From Clostridiaceae bacterium (GTDB lineage Bacteria; Bacillota; Clostridia; Oscillospirales; Acutalibacteraceae): 5,835 bases of DNA. Shown piece by piece: positions 1 through 5,155 of this stretch. A model generated the notes under the pieces. It was not told the DNA's origin. It ran no database searches and saw nothing but the letters and a program-made list of their open reading frames with translations. The stretch covers positions 1 through 5,835 of the forward strand of contig CAJGCA010000080.1 in assembly GCA_904501705.1 (NCBI GenBank), written 5' to 3'. Position 1 is the stretch's first letter. Each line of letters starts with the position of its first letter. The translations under genes were made by a program, and so were the position numbers.

Positions 1-243
1 GACGGCGTGGTTTGCTCGCCGCTCGAAGCGCAGAAGGTGCACGACACCTGCGGCGCGGACTTTATGACGGTTACCCCCGGCGTACGCTTTGCGGATGGCG
101 ACATCGGCGATCAGAAGCGCGTGATGACCCCCGCGCAGGCGAAGGAGATCGGCTCGGACTACATCGTGGTCGGTCGCCCCATCACCGCCGCCGAGGATCC
201 GGTTGCCGCCTACGAGCGCTGTGTGGCAGAATTCTGTGATTAA
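1..243 (+). CDS. pyrF: Orotidine 5'-phosphate decarboxylase, C-terminal part (partial at window start)
   Basis: OMP decarboxylase converts OMP to UMP, the last step of de novo UMP synthesis, in the cytosol. Only the last 80 codons are present; the 5' end lies outside the window, reading in frame from base 1. The visible part has the C-terminal signature of the bacterial (group I) family: TPGVRFADGDIGDQKRVMTP, where the Q and R belong to the phosphate-gripping loop, then SDYIVVGRPIT, the GR phosphate-binding turn, and a closing DPVAAYERCVAEF helix. The related E. coli segment reads TPGIRP...DQRRIMTP...VIGRPVT, which supports group I rather than the fused eukaryotic type. The gene ends in two tandem in-frame TAA codons (241-246). 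pyrE starts 17 bases after the first stop, so the two are very likely co-transcribed. The catalytic D-K-D-x-x-D region is not in the window and cannot be checked. Confidence 0.95.
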   Translation, partial: DGVVCSPLEAQKVHDTCGADFMTVTPGVRFADGDIGDQKRVMTPAQAKEIGSDYIVVGRPITAAEDPVAAYERCVAEFCD

Positions 244-260
244 TAAGGGAGGACGTAAAG

Positions 261-917
261 ATGGAAGCGTATAAGAGAGAATTTATTCAGTTTCTGGAAG
301 GTGCGGGTGTGCTGAAGTTTGGCGATTTCACCGCCAAGTCCGGCCGCAAGATCCCCTATTTCATCAATGCCGGTGACATCAAGACCGGCGACCAGATCGC
401 CAAGCTCGGCGAGTTCTATGCCAAGGCATATTTCGACAAGGTGGGAAACAAGCCCTCCGTGCTGTACGGCCCTGCCTACAAGGGCATCTCCATCGCGGTG
501 TCCACCGCGGTTGCACTGTCCAAGAACGGGCTGGACGTGCCCTTCTTCTTCAACCGCAAAGAGGTGAAGGATCACGGCGAGGGTGGTATCTTCGTCGGCT
601 ACGTACCTAAGGCGGGTCAAGAGGTGGTCATCGTCGAGGACGTGATCACCGCCGGCACCGCGATCCGCGAGAGTATGGCGAATCTGTCCTCTCTGGATGG
701 CGTTAAGGTTACGGCGACCTTCGTGATGGTCGACCGCAAGGAAAAGGGCAAGGGCGAAAAGTCCGCGATGGCCGAGGTAGAGGAAGAGTTTGGCTTCCCC
801 GTCTACTCGGTGGTGGACGTGTATGACATCATTGAGTACCTCGAAGAGGACGAGAAGAACGCCGAGAATGTTAACCGCATCAAAGCCTATCTGGCGGTGA
901 ACGGAGCGGCGGTATGA
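261..917 (+). CDS. pyrE: Orotate phosphoribosyltransferase
   Basis: It transfers the phosphoribosyl group of PRPP to orotate, giving OMP, the substrate of the upstream PyrF. The protein has 218 residues, normal for bacterial OPRT. An N-terminal orotate-binding segment, FGDFTAKSGRKIPYFINAG (about 20-38), contains the family's typical SGRKxPYF stretch. The flexible catalytic loop RKEVKDHGEGG is at 99-109, with the conserved K, D and H. The PRPP-binding type I PRTase motif VVIVEDVITAGTA is at 122-134. The start is supported by GGGAGG at 247-252, eight bases before ATG 261. The stop overlaps the pyrB start as ATGA (914-917), so translation of pyrB is probably coupled to pyrE. I see nothing broken or unusual. 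The long antisense reading frame over its first half is a shadow. Confidence 0.97.
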   Translation: MEAYKREFIQFLEGAGVLKFGDFTAKSGRKIPYFINAGDIKTGDQIAKLGEFYAKAYFDKVGNKPSVLYGPAYKGISIAVSTAVALSKNGLDVPFFFNRKEVKDHGEGGIFVGYVPKAGQEVVIVEDVITAGTAIRESMANLSSLDGVKVTATFVMVDRKEKGKGEKSAMAEVEEEFGFPVYSVVDVYDIIEYLEEDEKNAENVNRIKAYLAVNGAAV

Positions 918-1831
918 GAAACGTGATCAACATTCTGGATCTGTCGGTCGAGGAGATCGAAGAACTCATCGCCGTTGCCGATGACATCATCGCCAACCCG
1001 CAGAAATATCAGGATGCCTGTCAGCATAAAATTCTCGCCACCCTGTTTTTTGAGCCCTCCACCCGTACGCGCCTGAGCTTTGAGTCGGCGATGCTGTCGC
1101 TCGGCGGCAACGTGCTCGGCTTCTCCGAGGCGGCGTCCAGCTCCGCGGCGAAGGGGGAGAGTGTTGCCGATACCATCGCGGTGTGCAGCGGCTACGCCGA
1201 TATTATCGCGATGCGCCACCCAAAGGAGGGCGCGCCGCTCGTCGCGTCGGCTCATTCCTCTGTGCCGATCATCAATGCGGGCGACGGCGGTCATTATCAT
1301 CCCACGCAGACGCTCACTGATCTGCTCACCATTCGCCACGAGATCGGGCGATTTGATAATCTGACCGTCGGCCTGTGCGGCGATCTCAAGTTCGGGCGCA
1401 CCGTACACTCGCTCATCGGGGCGATGTCCCGCTATGCGGGGGTGAAGTTTGTGCTCATCTCGCCCGAGGAGCTGAAACTGCCGAGCTTTGTCAAGCAGGA
1501 ATACATCAAAAACAAGGACATCGAGTACGTTCAAACCAATTCACTTGAAGAGGTTATGGGTGACCTCGATATCCTGTATATGACGCGCGTGCAGAAGGAG
1601 CGCTTCTTTAATGAGGAGGACTATCTGCGTCTGAAGGACAGCTTCATCCTCACGGAGGATAAGATGAAGCTCGCCCGCGCAGATATGCGGGTGCTGCATC
1701 CGCTGCCCCGCGTCAACGAGATCGCCACCGCGGTGGACAACGATCCCCGTGCCGCCTATTTCCGTCAGGCGAACTACGGCAAGTTCATCCGTATGGCGCT
1801 GATCCTCAAACTGTTGGAGGTGAGCGTATGA
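914..1831 (+). CDS. pyrB: Aspartate carbamoyltransferase, catalytic chain
   Basis: It condenses carbamoyl phosphate with L-aspartate to N-carbamoyl-aspartate, the committed step of pyrimidine synthesis. The protein has 305 residues, close to the 311 of E. coli PyrB. Carbamoyl-phosphate motif FEPSTRTRLSFE is at 46-57, the SxxKGES loop with the active-site lysine K80 at 77-83, and MRHP (R101) at 100-103. HPTQ (H129) is at 129-132, GDLKFGRTVHS (R162) at 156-166, TRVQKER (R225, Q227) at 224-230 and HPLPR at 262-266. These correspond to E. coli residues K84, R105, H134, R167, R229 and Q231, so all the catalytic positions I can align are intact. The ATG overlaps the pyrE stop and the TGA overlaps the pyrI ATG. 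The adjacent pyrI indicates an ATCase made of catalytic trimers and regulatory dimers rather than the stand-alone B. subtilis trimer. Confidence 0.97.
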   Translation: MRNVINILDLSVEEIEELIAVADDIIANPQKYQDACQHKILATLFFEPSTRTRLSFESAMLSLGGNVLGFSEAASSSAAKGESVADTIAVCSGYADIIAMRHPKEGAPLVASAHSSVPIINAGDGGHYHPTQTLTDLLTIRHEIGRFDNLTVGLCGDLKFGRTVHSLIGAMSRYAGVKFVLISPEELKLPSFVKQEYIKNKDIEYVQTNSLEEVMGDLDILYMTRVQKERFFNEEDYLRLKDSFILTEDKMKLARADMRVLHPLPRVNEIATAVDNDPRAAYFRQANYGKFIRMALILKLLEVSV

Positions 1832-2244
1832 ACATCGACAGCATCAAAAACGGTATCGTTATCGACCACATTGCCGCGGGCAAGGGTATGCAGCTCTACT
1901 ATTTGCTAGGGCTGGATGCGCTCGACTGCTCGGTCGCGCTCATCAAGAACGTGGCAAGCCGGAAGATCGGGCGCAAGGATATCATTAAGGTGGACGCGGA
2001 TGTTCCGCTCAACCTCGACGTTATCGGTTTTGTTGATCCGGAAGCGACGGTGAATATCATCCGCGACAGCCGGCTTGTGGAGAAAAAGACCATCCCGATG
2101 CCGCAGACCGTGACGAACGTCATCAAATGCAAAAATCCCCGCTGCATCACCTCGGTCGAGCAGGATCTGCCACAGGTTTTTCAGCTTACTGACAAGGAAA
2201 ACAAGGTCTATCGTTGCCTTTATTGTGAAACTAAAACAAATTAA
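1828..2244 (+). CDS. pyrI: Aspartate carbamoyltransferase, regulatory chain
   Basis: This is the regulatory subunit of ATCase. In known members it binds CTP/UTP (inhibition) or ATP (activation) in its N-terminal domain and contacts PyrB through a C-terminal zinc domain. The protein has 138 residues, shorter than the 153 of E. coli, with the difference mostly at the two ends. The nucleotide-binding part shows GIVIDHI at 9-15 (D13, H14), RKDIIKVD at 49-56 (K50, K54, matching E. coli K56/K60) and VEKKTIP at 84-90. The zinc site is CKNPRC (C101, C106) plus CLYC (C130, C133), the expected four-cysteine set. GGAGGTGA at 1816-1823, inside the end of pyrB, is a strong ribosome binding site for ATG 1828. 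Stop is TAA at 2242-2244. It appears functional. Which effectors it responds to cannot be read from the sequence. Confidence 0.96.
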   Translation: MNIDSIKNGIVIDHIAAGKGMQLYYLLGLDALDCSVALIKNVASRKIGRKDIIKVDADVPLNLDVIGFVDPEATVNIIRDSRLVEKKTIPMPQTVTNVIKCKNPRCITSVEQDLPQVFQLTDKENKVYRCLYCETKTN

Positions 2245-2263
2245 AAAAACTCCCTTGTTTTGC

Positions 2264-2292
2264 TTGACGAAACCGCGGTTTTTTGGTAGAAT
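2264..2292 (+). promoter_or_regulatory. Sigma-A-type promoter of the pur operon
   Basis: The -35 box TTGACG (2264-2269) and -10 box TAGAAT (2287-2292) are separated by exactly 17 bases, each one mismatch from the consensus. Transcription should begin near A2299, just before the riboswitch aptamer. It sits 20 bases after the pyrI stop, so the pur genes can be transcribed independently of the pyr genes. A perfect palindrome occupies the spacer (listed separately). Confidence 0.8.
2270..2281. promoter_or_regulatory. Perfect 12-bp palindrome in promoter spacer, candidate operator
   Basis: AAACCGCGGTTT is a perfect 12-bp inverted repeat starting directly after the -35 box and lying within the 17-base spacer. 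A repressor dimer bound here would block RNA polymerase. A central CG in a symmetric site recalls LacI/PurR-family operators, and the ACCG portion loosely resembles the Bacillus PurBox, but neither match is convincing. It is unlikely to be a useful RNA hairpin because it has no loop and lies upstream of the predicted transcription start; for read-through transcripts from pyrI, the T run at 2279-2284 could at most make a very weak terminator. Confidence 0.35.
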
Positions 2293-2307
2293 TAAAACAT
2301 AGTTTTT

Positions 2308-2401
2308 AAGGTTCTTTGTGACTGACGGATCAATGCGGAGCACCGCAGAGGAGCAAGGAACTTGCAGGGGATCTGCCCCTGCTTTCGCCGACCGTCTGGG
2401 C
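2308..2401 (+). ncRNA. ZTP (pfl-motif) riboswitch aptamer
   Basis: ZTP riboswitches bind ZMP/ZTP, the AICAR nucleotides that accumulate when 10-formyl-THF is short, and turn on purine or one-carbon genes. The fold reads off the sequence. Helix P1 pairs 2309-2318 with 2354-2363 (10 pairs, two of them G-U). The conserved strand GTGACTGACGG (2318-2328) follows. P2 is TGCGG/CCGCA (2334-2338 with 2343-2347). A variable hairpin GCAGGGG/CCCCTGC is at 2364-2370 and 2376-2382. The 3' conserved domain CCGTCTGGGC is at 2392-2401, with a short P3 of GCC 2387-2389 and GGC 2399-2401. The pseudoknot GACGG (2324-2328) with CCGTC (2392-2396) gives five pairs. The family's usual strands are GGCG and CGCC, so here an A-U has replaced a G-C on both sides. 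Its position before purE is typical of clostridial members. Confidence 0.93.
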
Positions 2402-2444
2402 GCATTTAACCTTCACGGGTTAAGTGCGCCCTTATTGCTTTTTT
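2398..2444 (+). terminator. Intrinsic terminator, expression platform of the ZTP riboswitch
   Basis: GGGCGCATTTAACC (2398-2411) pairs with GGTTAAGTGCGCCC (2418-2431), giving a 14-bp stem with a single G-U pair and loop TTCACG. It is followed by a U-rich tail, TTATTGCTTTTTT (2432-2444). The first four bases of the stem, GGGC 2398-2401, are also the 3' end of the aptamer's P3 domain. Ligand-bound aptamer and terminator therefore cannot coexist, which predicts an ON switch acting by antitermination. The tail is interrupted by A and GC, so termination may be incomplete. Confidence 0.9.
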
Positions 2445-2453
2445 AGGATAGTC

Positions 2454-2460
2454 AGGAGGG
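2454..2460 (+). promoter_or_regulatory. Ribosome binding site of purE
   Basis: AGGAGGG lies seven bases before ATG 2468 and ten bases after the terminator tail. It decides the start against the nearby out-of-frame ATG at 2463, which is too close. The site is not sequestered by the terminator hairpin, so the riboswitch should act on transcription rather than translation. Confidence 0.85.
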
Positions 2461-2467
2461 TTATGTT

Positions 2468-2956
2468 ATGAAAAAAGTTGGCATTATTATGGGCAGCGAC
2501 AGCGATCTGCCCATCATCCGCAAGGCGACCGATATGTTAAAGACGCTGGACATCCCCTTTGAGGTGCACATCTATTCTGCGCACCGCACTCCCGATGAGG
2601 CACGCGACTTTGCCCGCGGCGCTCGCGCTAACGGCTTCGGTGTGCTGATTGCCGCCGCGGGTATGGCGGCACATCTTGCGGGTGCCATCGCCGCGAACAC
2701 CACCCTGCCGGTCATCGGCATCCCCTGCTCGTCGCAGAACTTAGAGGGGATGGACGCGCTGCTGGCGACGGTGCAGATGCCGACGGGTATTCCCGTCGCG
2801 ACGGTCGCCATTAACGGCGGCGGCAACGCCGCGCTGCTCGCCGCTCAGATCCTCGCGGTCGAGGATGCTGATTTGGCGAAGAAACTGGACGATAAACGGG
2901 CCGCCGATGCCGCCGCTGTGCTGGCGAAGGACGCGTCCGTTATGGATAATCTGTAA
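2468..2956 (+). CDS. purE: N5-carboxyaminoimidazole ribonucleotide mutase (class I PurE)
   Basis: Class I PurE moves the carboxyl group of N5-CAIR to C4, giving CAIR, the substrate of the next enzyme PurC. The protein has 162 residues, normal for the family. The phosphate-binding start GIIMGSDSDLP is at 5-15, SAHRTP with the catalytic histidine (H39) at 37-42, GMAAHLAG at 65-72, VQMPTGIPVATVAING at 102-117 and NAALLA at 120-125. The AAHLAG stretch corresponds to AAHLPG of class I enzymes rather than to the class II (AIR carboxylase) pattern. Class I normally works with PurK, the N5-CAIR synthase, but no purK is visible here, so it is elsewhere or absent. The C-terminus is rich in Ala and Asp, typical of a helical tail. 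It is the first gene behind the ZTP riboswitch, and purC follows after 25 bases. Confidence 0.96.
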   Translation: MKKVGIIMGSDSDLPIIRKATDMLKTLDIPFEVHIYSAHRTPDEARDFARGARANGFGVLIAAAGMAAHLAGAIAANTTLPVIGIPCSSQNLEGMDALLATVQMPTGIPVATVAINGGGNAALLAAQILAVEDADLAKKLDDKRAADAAAVLAKDASVMDNL

Positions 2957-2965
2957 TTTTAATTT

Positions 2966-2972
2966 AAAGGAG
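2966..2972 (+). promoter_or_regulatory. Ribosome binding site that fixes the purC start
   Basis: AAAGGAG lies nine bases before ATG 2982. The open frame extends further upstream to an ATG at 2865, but that would overlap purE and add 39 residues unlike the PurC family; the residues after ATG 2982 begin the family motif at once. Confidence 0.85.
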
Positions 2973-2981
2973 ATATGCACT

Positions 2982-3668
2982 ATGGAAAAGAAACTTGTTT
3001 ACACCGGTAAGACTAAGGACGTTTTTGCGCTGGACAACGGCAACTACCTGCTGAAATTTAAGGACGACTGCACCGGCAAGGACGGCGTGTTCGATCCCGG
3101 TGAGAATTCGGTCGGCTTGACCATCGAGGGCGTGGGCGACGTCAACCTGCGTATGTCCATCTACTTCTTCGAGAAGATCAACGCCGCCGGCATCCTGACC
3201 CATTACGTCAGCGCCGACCTTGCAAACACCACGATGGAGGTTCTCCCTGCGAAGGTGTTCGGTAAGGGCCTCGAGGTTATCTGCCGCTATAAGGCGGTCG
3301 GCTCCTTCTATCGTCGCTATTCCGACTACTGCGAGGAGGGCCAGGACCTGCCTGCGTACGTCGAGACCACCTTCAAGAACGACGAGAAGGGCGATCCGCT
3401 GGTTACCAAGGACGGTCTTGTTGATCTCGGCGTGATGACCGCGAAGCAGTATGACGATCTCAAGGATATGACCCAGAAGATCACCAAGATCGTTGCTGAT
3501 GATCTCAAGGAGAAGGGCCTCGAACTGTATGACATCAAGTTTGAGTTTGGTTATGATCCCAATGGCAACGTGATGCTCATTGACGAGATCGCTTCCGGTA
3601 ATATGCGCGTGTACAAGAACGGTGAGTACGTCGATCCGATGACCCTCAACAAGCTGTTCTTCGCGTAA
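2982..3668 (+). CDS. purC: Phosphoribosylaminoimidazole-succinocarboxamide (SAICAR) synthase, divergent
   Basis: SAICAR synthase joins CAIR and aspartate using ATP, the step after PurE. The protein from ATG 2982 has 228 residues, slightly short for the family. The ATP-binding start LVYTGKTKDVF is at 5-15, FKDDCTGKDG at 26-35, GILTHYVS at 70-77, the signature LEVICRYKAVGSFYRRY at 97-113, YDIKFEFGYDPNGNVMLIDE at 183-202 and ASGNMRV at 204-210. Oddities: the usual RNxxAGS is RYKAVGS, and the usual DE(I/F)SPDxxR is DEIASGNMR, so the acidic residue two places after the S is gone. The last 20 or so residues of the E. coli and Bacillus enzymes are absent; the protein stops soon after the R at 209. 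The fold and ATP site seem intact, so I read it as a functional divergent subfamily rather than a decayed gene, though substrate use is not proven. purF follows after 45 bases with no terminator. Confidence 0.88.
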   Translation: MEKKLVYTGKTKDVFALDNGNYLLKFKDDCTGKDGVFDPGENSVGLTIEGVGDVNLRMSIYFFEKINAAGILTHYVSADLANTTMEVLPAKVFGKGLEVICRYKAVGSFYRRYSDYCEEGQDLPAYVETTFKNDEKGDPLVTKDGLVDLGVMTAKQYDDLKDMTQKITKIVADDLKEKGLELYDIKFEFGYDPNGNVMLIDEIASGNMRVYKNGEYVDPMTLNKLFFA

Positions 3669-3701
3669 TCATCCCCATCACAGAATTATACCTATCCTAG
3701 A

Positions 3702-3707
3702 GAGGAG
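3702..3707 (+). promoter_or_regulatory. Ribosome binding site that fixes the purF-like start
   Basis: GAGGAG is six bases before ATG 3714. From the purC stop (TAA 3666-3668) to this ATG the same frame holds no other start codon and no cysteine codon. The N-terminus MGGFFGI therefore cannot be a mis-called start hiding a propeptide and catalytic cysteine. Confidence 0.85.
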
Positions 3708-3713
3708 TACACC

Positions 3714-5138
3714 ATGGGAGGTTTTTTTGGCATCGTTTCCGAGCAGGATTGCATGGAAGACGTGTTTTTCGGCGTGGACTATCATTCCCACATGGGGACG
3801 AAGCGCGCAGGCCTTGCGGCGTATGACCCCGAGGTCGGCTTGCAGCGCAAGATCCACAACATCGAGAACGCGCCTTTTCGTACCAAGTTTGCGGGGATTT
3901 TCGACGAGATGCAAGGTACGTCGGCAATTGGCTGTATCAGCGACGCCGACCCGCAGCCGATGCTTATCCGCTCGCATCTGGGCACCTACGCCATCAGCAC
4001 CATCGGCGTCATCAACAATGCCGATGAACTGATCGACCAATATCTGGGTCGGGTCGGCACGCATTTTGATGCGATGACGGGCGGACGGGTCAATTCCACC
4101 GAACTGGTGGCGGCACTCATCAATGAGAAGCCGAGCTTTGTGGAAGGCATCCGCTTTGCGCAGGAGGTTATCGACGGCACTGCCGCGGTACTCATCCTGC
4201 GGCAGGACGGCTCCATCATCGTCGCACGGGACAAGCTCGGCCGTCTGCCGCTGCAGGTTGGTCGCCGCGACAAGGATTACAGCGTGTCGCTCGAGTCCTT
4301 TGCCGCGCTTAAGCTCGGCTTTGAACCCGAATGCGAGCTTGGCCCGGGCGAGATCGTCGAATTGAAGGTCGGCTCACTGCGACAGCTCGCTGCGCCGGGG
4401 GATAAGAAAAAGATCTGTGCTTTCCTGTGGAGCTACTACGGTTATCCCACCTCGGACTACGAGGGTATCAACGTCGAAACGATGCGTTACCGCAACGGCG
4501 CGATCCTCGCGCGGCAGGATAAAGAGAACGGCCTTGCGCAGGAGCTCGACTACGTCGGCGGAGTGCCGGATTCCGGCACCCCCCACGCCATCGGCTACGC
4601 CAACGAGAGCGGCGTTCCTTTTGCGCGGGCGTTCATTAAATATACGCCCACCTGGTCGCGCAGCTTCACCCCGACCAAGCAGTCGGATCGCAACCGCATC
4701 GCGAAGATGAAGCAGATTCCCGTACACGACCTCATTAAGGATAAGAACCTGTTGTTCGTAGACGACTCCATCGTGCGCGGCACCCAGCTCAAGGAAACGG
4801 TGGATTTCCTCTACGAGAACGGCGCCAAGGCGGTGCATATGCGCTCGGCTTGCCCGCCGATTATGTATAACTGCAAATACCTTAATTTCTCCCGCAACCG
4901 CAGCGAGATGGATCTCATTGCGCGGCGGGTGGTGATGGAGCTGGAAGGCGAGGAGGGCTTTAACCACCTCGACGAGTACAGTGACTCCACCACCGAGCGC
5001 GGCCGCAACCTGCGTCGCGCGATCTGCGAACGCTTCAATTTCGCATCGCTCGATTTCCAGTCGCTCGATGGCGTCATCCGTGCCATCGGTCTGCCGGCGG
5101 ACGAGCTGTGCACCTACTGCTGGAACGGCAAAGAATAA
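3714..5138 (+). CDS. purF: Amidophosphoribosyltransferase homologue lacking the glutaminase catalytic residues
   Basis: PurF normally makes 5-phosphoribosylamine from PRPP and glutamine, the first step of purine synthesis. The protein has 474 residues, normal length. N-terminal Ntn-hydrolase-like domain is about 2-225 and the PRTase domain about 235-474. The PRTase half looks sound: VPDSGTPHAIGYA at 284-296, SRSF at 315-318, and the PRPP loop FVDDSIVRGTQ at 348-358. Cysteines C235, C387, C466 and C469 lie where the Bacillus-type [4Fe-4S] ligands occur. The glutaminase half is eroded. The family start CGVFGI is GGFFGI here, so the nucleophile is Gly2. GHxRY(A/S)T is GCISDAD (Arg to S76), HNGN is TIGV (Asn to I97), and SDTE is NSTE (Asp to S128). 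C13 is not terminal and is no obvious substitute. Activity with free ammonia, a partner glutaminase, or a regulatory paralogue role are all possible. I recall similar MGGFFG-starting proteins annotated as PurF in anaerobes, but could not check this. Confidence 0.85.
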   Translation: MGGFFGIVSEQDCMEDVFFGVDYHSHMGTKRAGLAAYDPEVGLQRKIHNIENAPFRTKFAGIFDEMQGTSAIGCISDADPQPMLIRSHLGTYAISTIGVINNADELIDQYLGRVGTHFDAMTGGRVNSTELVAALINEKPSFVEGIRFAQEVIDGTAAVLILRQDGSIIVARDKLGRLPLQVGRRDKDYSVSLESFAALKLGFEPECELGPGEIVELKVGSLRQLAAPGDKKKICAFLWSYYGYPTSDYEGINVETMRYRNGAILARQDKENGLAQELDYVGGVPDSGTPHAIGYANESGVPFARAFIKYTPTWSRSFTPTKQSDRNRIAKMKQIPVHDLIKDKNLLFVDDSIVRGTQLKETVDFLYENGAKAVHMRSACPPIMYNCKYLNFSRNRSEMDLIARRVVMELEGEEGFNHLDEYSDSTTERGRNLRRAICERFNFASLDFQSLDGVIRAIGLPADELCTYCWNGKE

Positions 5139-5155
5139 GAAAGGGGTTTCAAAAA

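Noticed and set aside
240..620. Antisense frame of 126 codons opposite the pyrF end and pyrE
   Set aside because: A shadow frame opposite a clearly conserved gene; no family motif or ribosome binding site, and low-complexity composition.
2233..2261. AAAACAA / TTGTTTT inverted repeat (2233-2239 and 2255-2261) as a terminator of pyrI
   Set aside because: It is a seven-pair, AT-rich stem with a 15-base loop and no following U tract, and it overlaps the pyrI stop; too weak to call.
2308..2401. Guanine/adenine (purine) riboswitch or PRPP riboswitch in front of purE
   Set aside because: The conserved purine-riboswitch junction and kissing loops are absent, while the GTGACTG and CCGTCTGGGC strands fit the ZTP motif.
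2865..2981. Upstream ATG at 2865 as the purC start
   Set aside because: It would place 39 extra residues inside the purE gene in another frame and lacks a ribosome binding site; ATG 2982 has AAAGGAG and starts the family motif.
3669..3713. purF propeptide with a hidden catalytic cysteine upstream of ATG 3714
   Set aside because: The in-frame codons back to the purC stop contain no start codon and no cysteine codon.
3669..3713. Internal promoter from the TATACC-like bases before purF
   Set aside because: There is no matching -35 box at proper spacing.
4374..4967. Antisense frame of 197 codons opposite purF, and one of 205 codons opposite the purF end and purM (5114-5731)
   Set aside because: Long stop-free antisense frames are expected in GC-rich coding DNA; their products show no recognisable family and the sense strand is fully explained.
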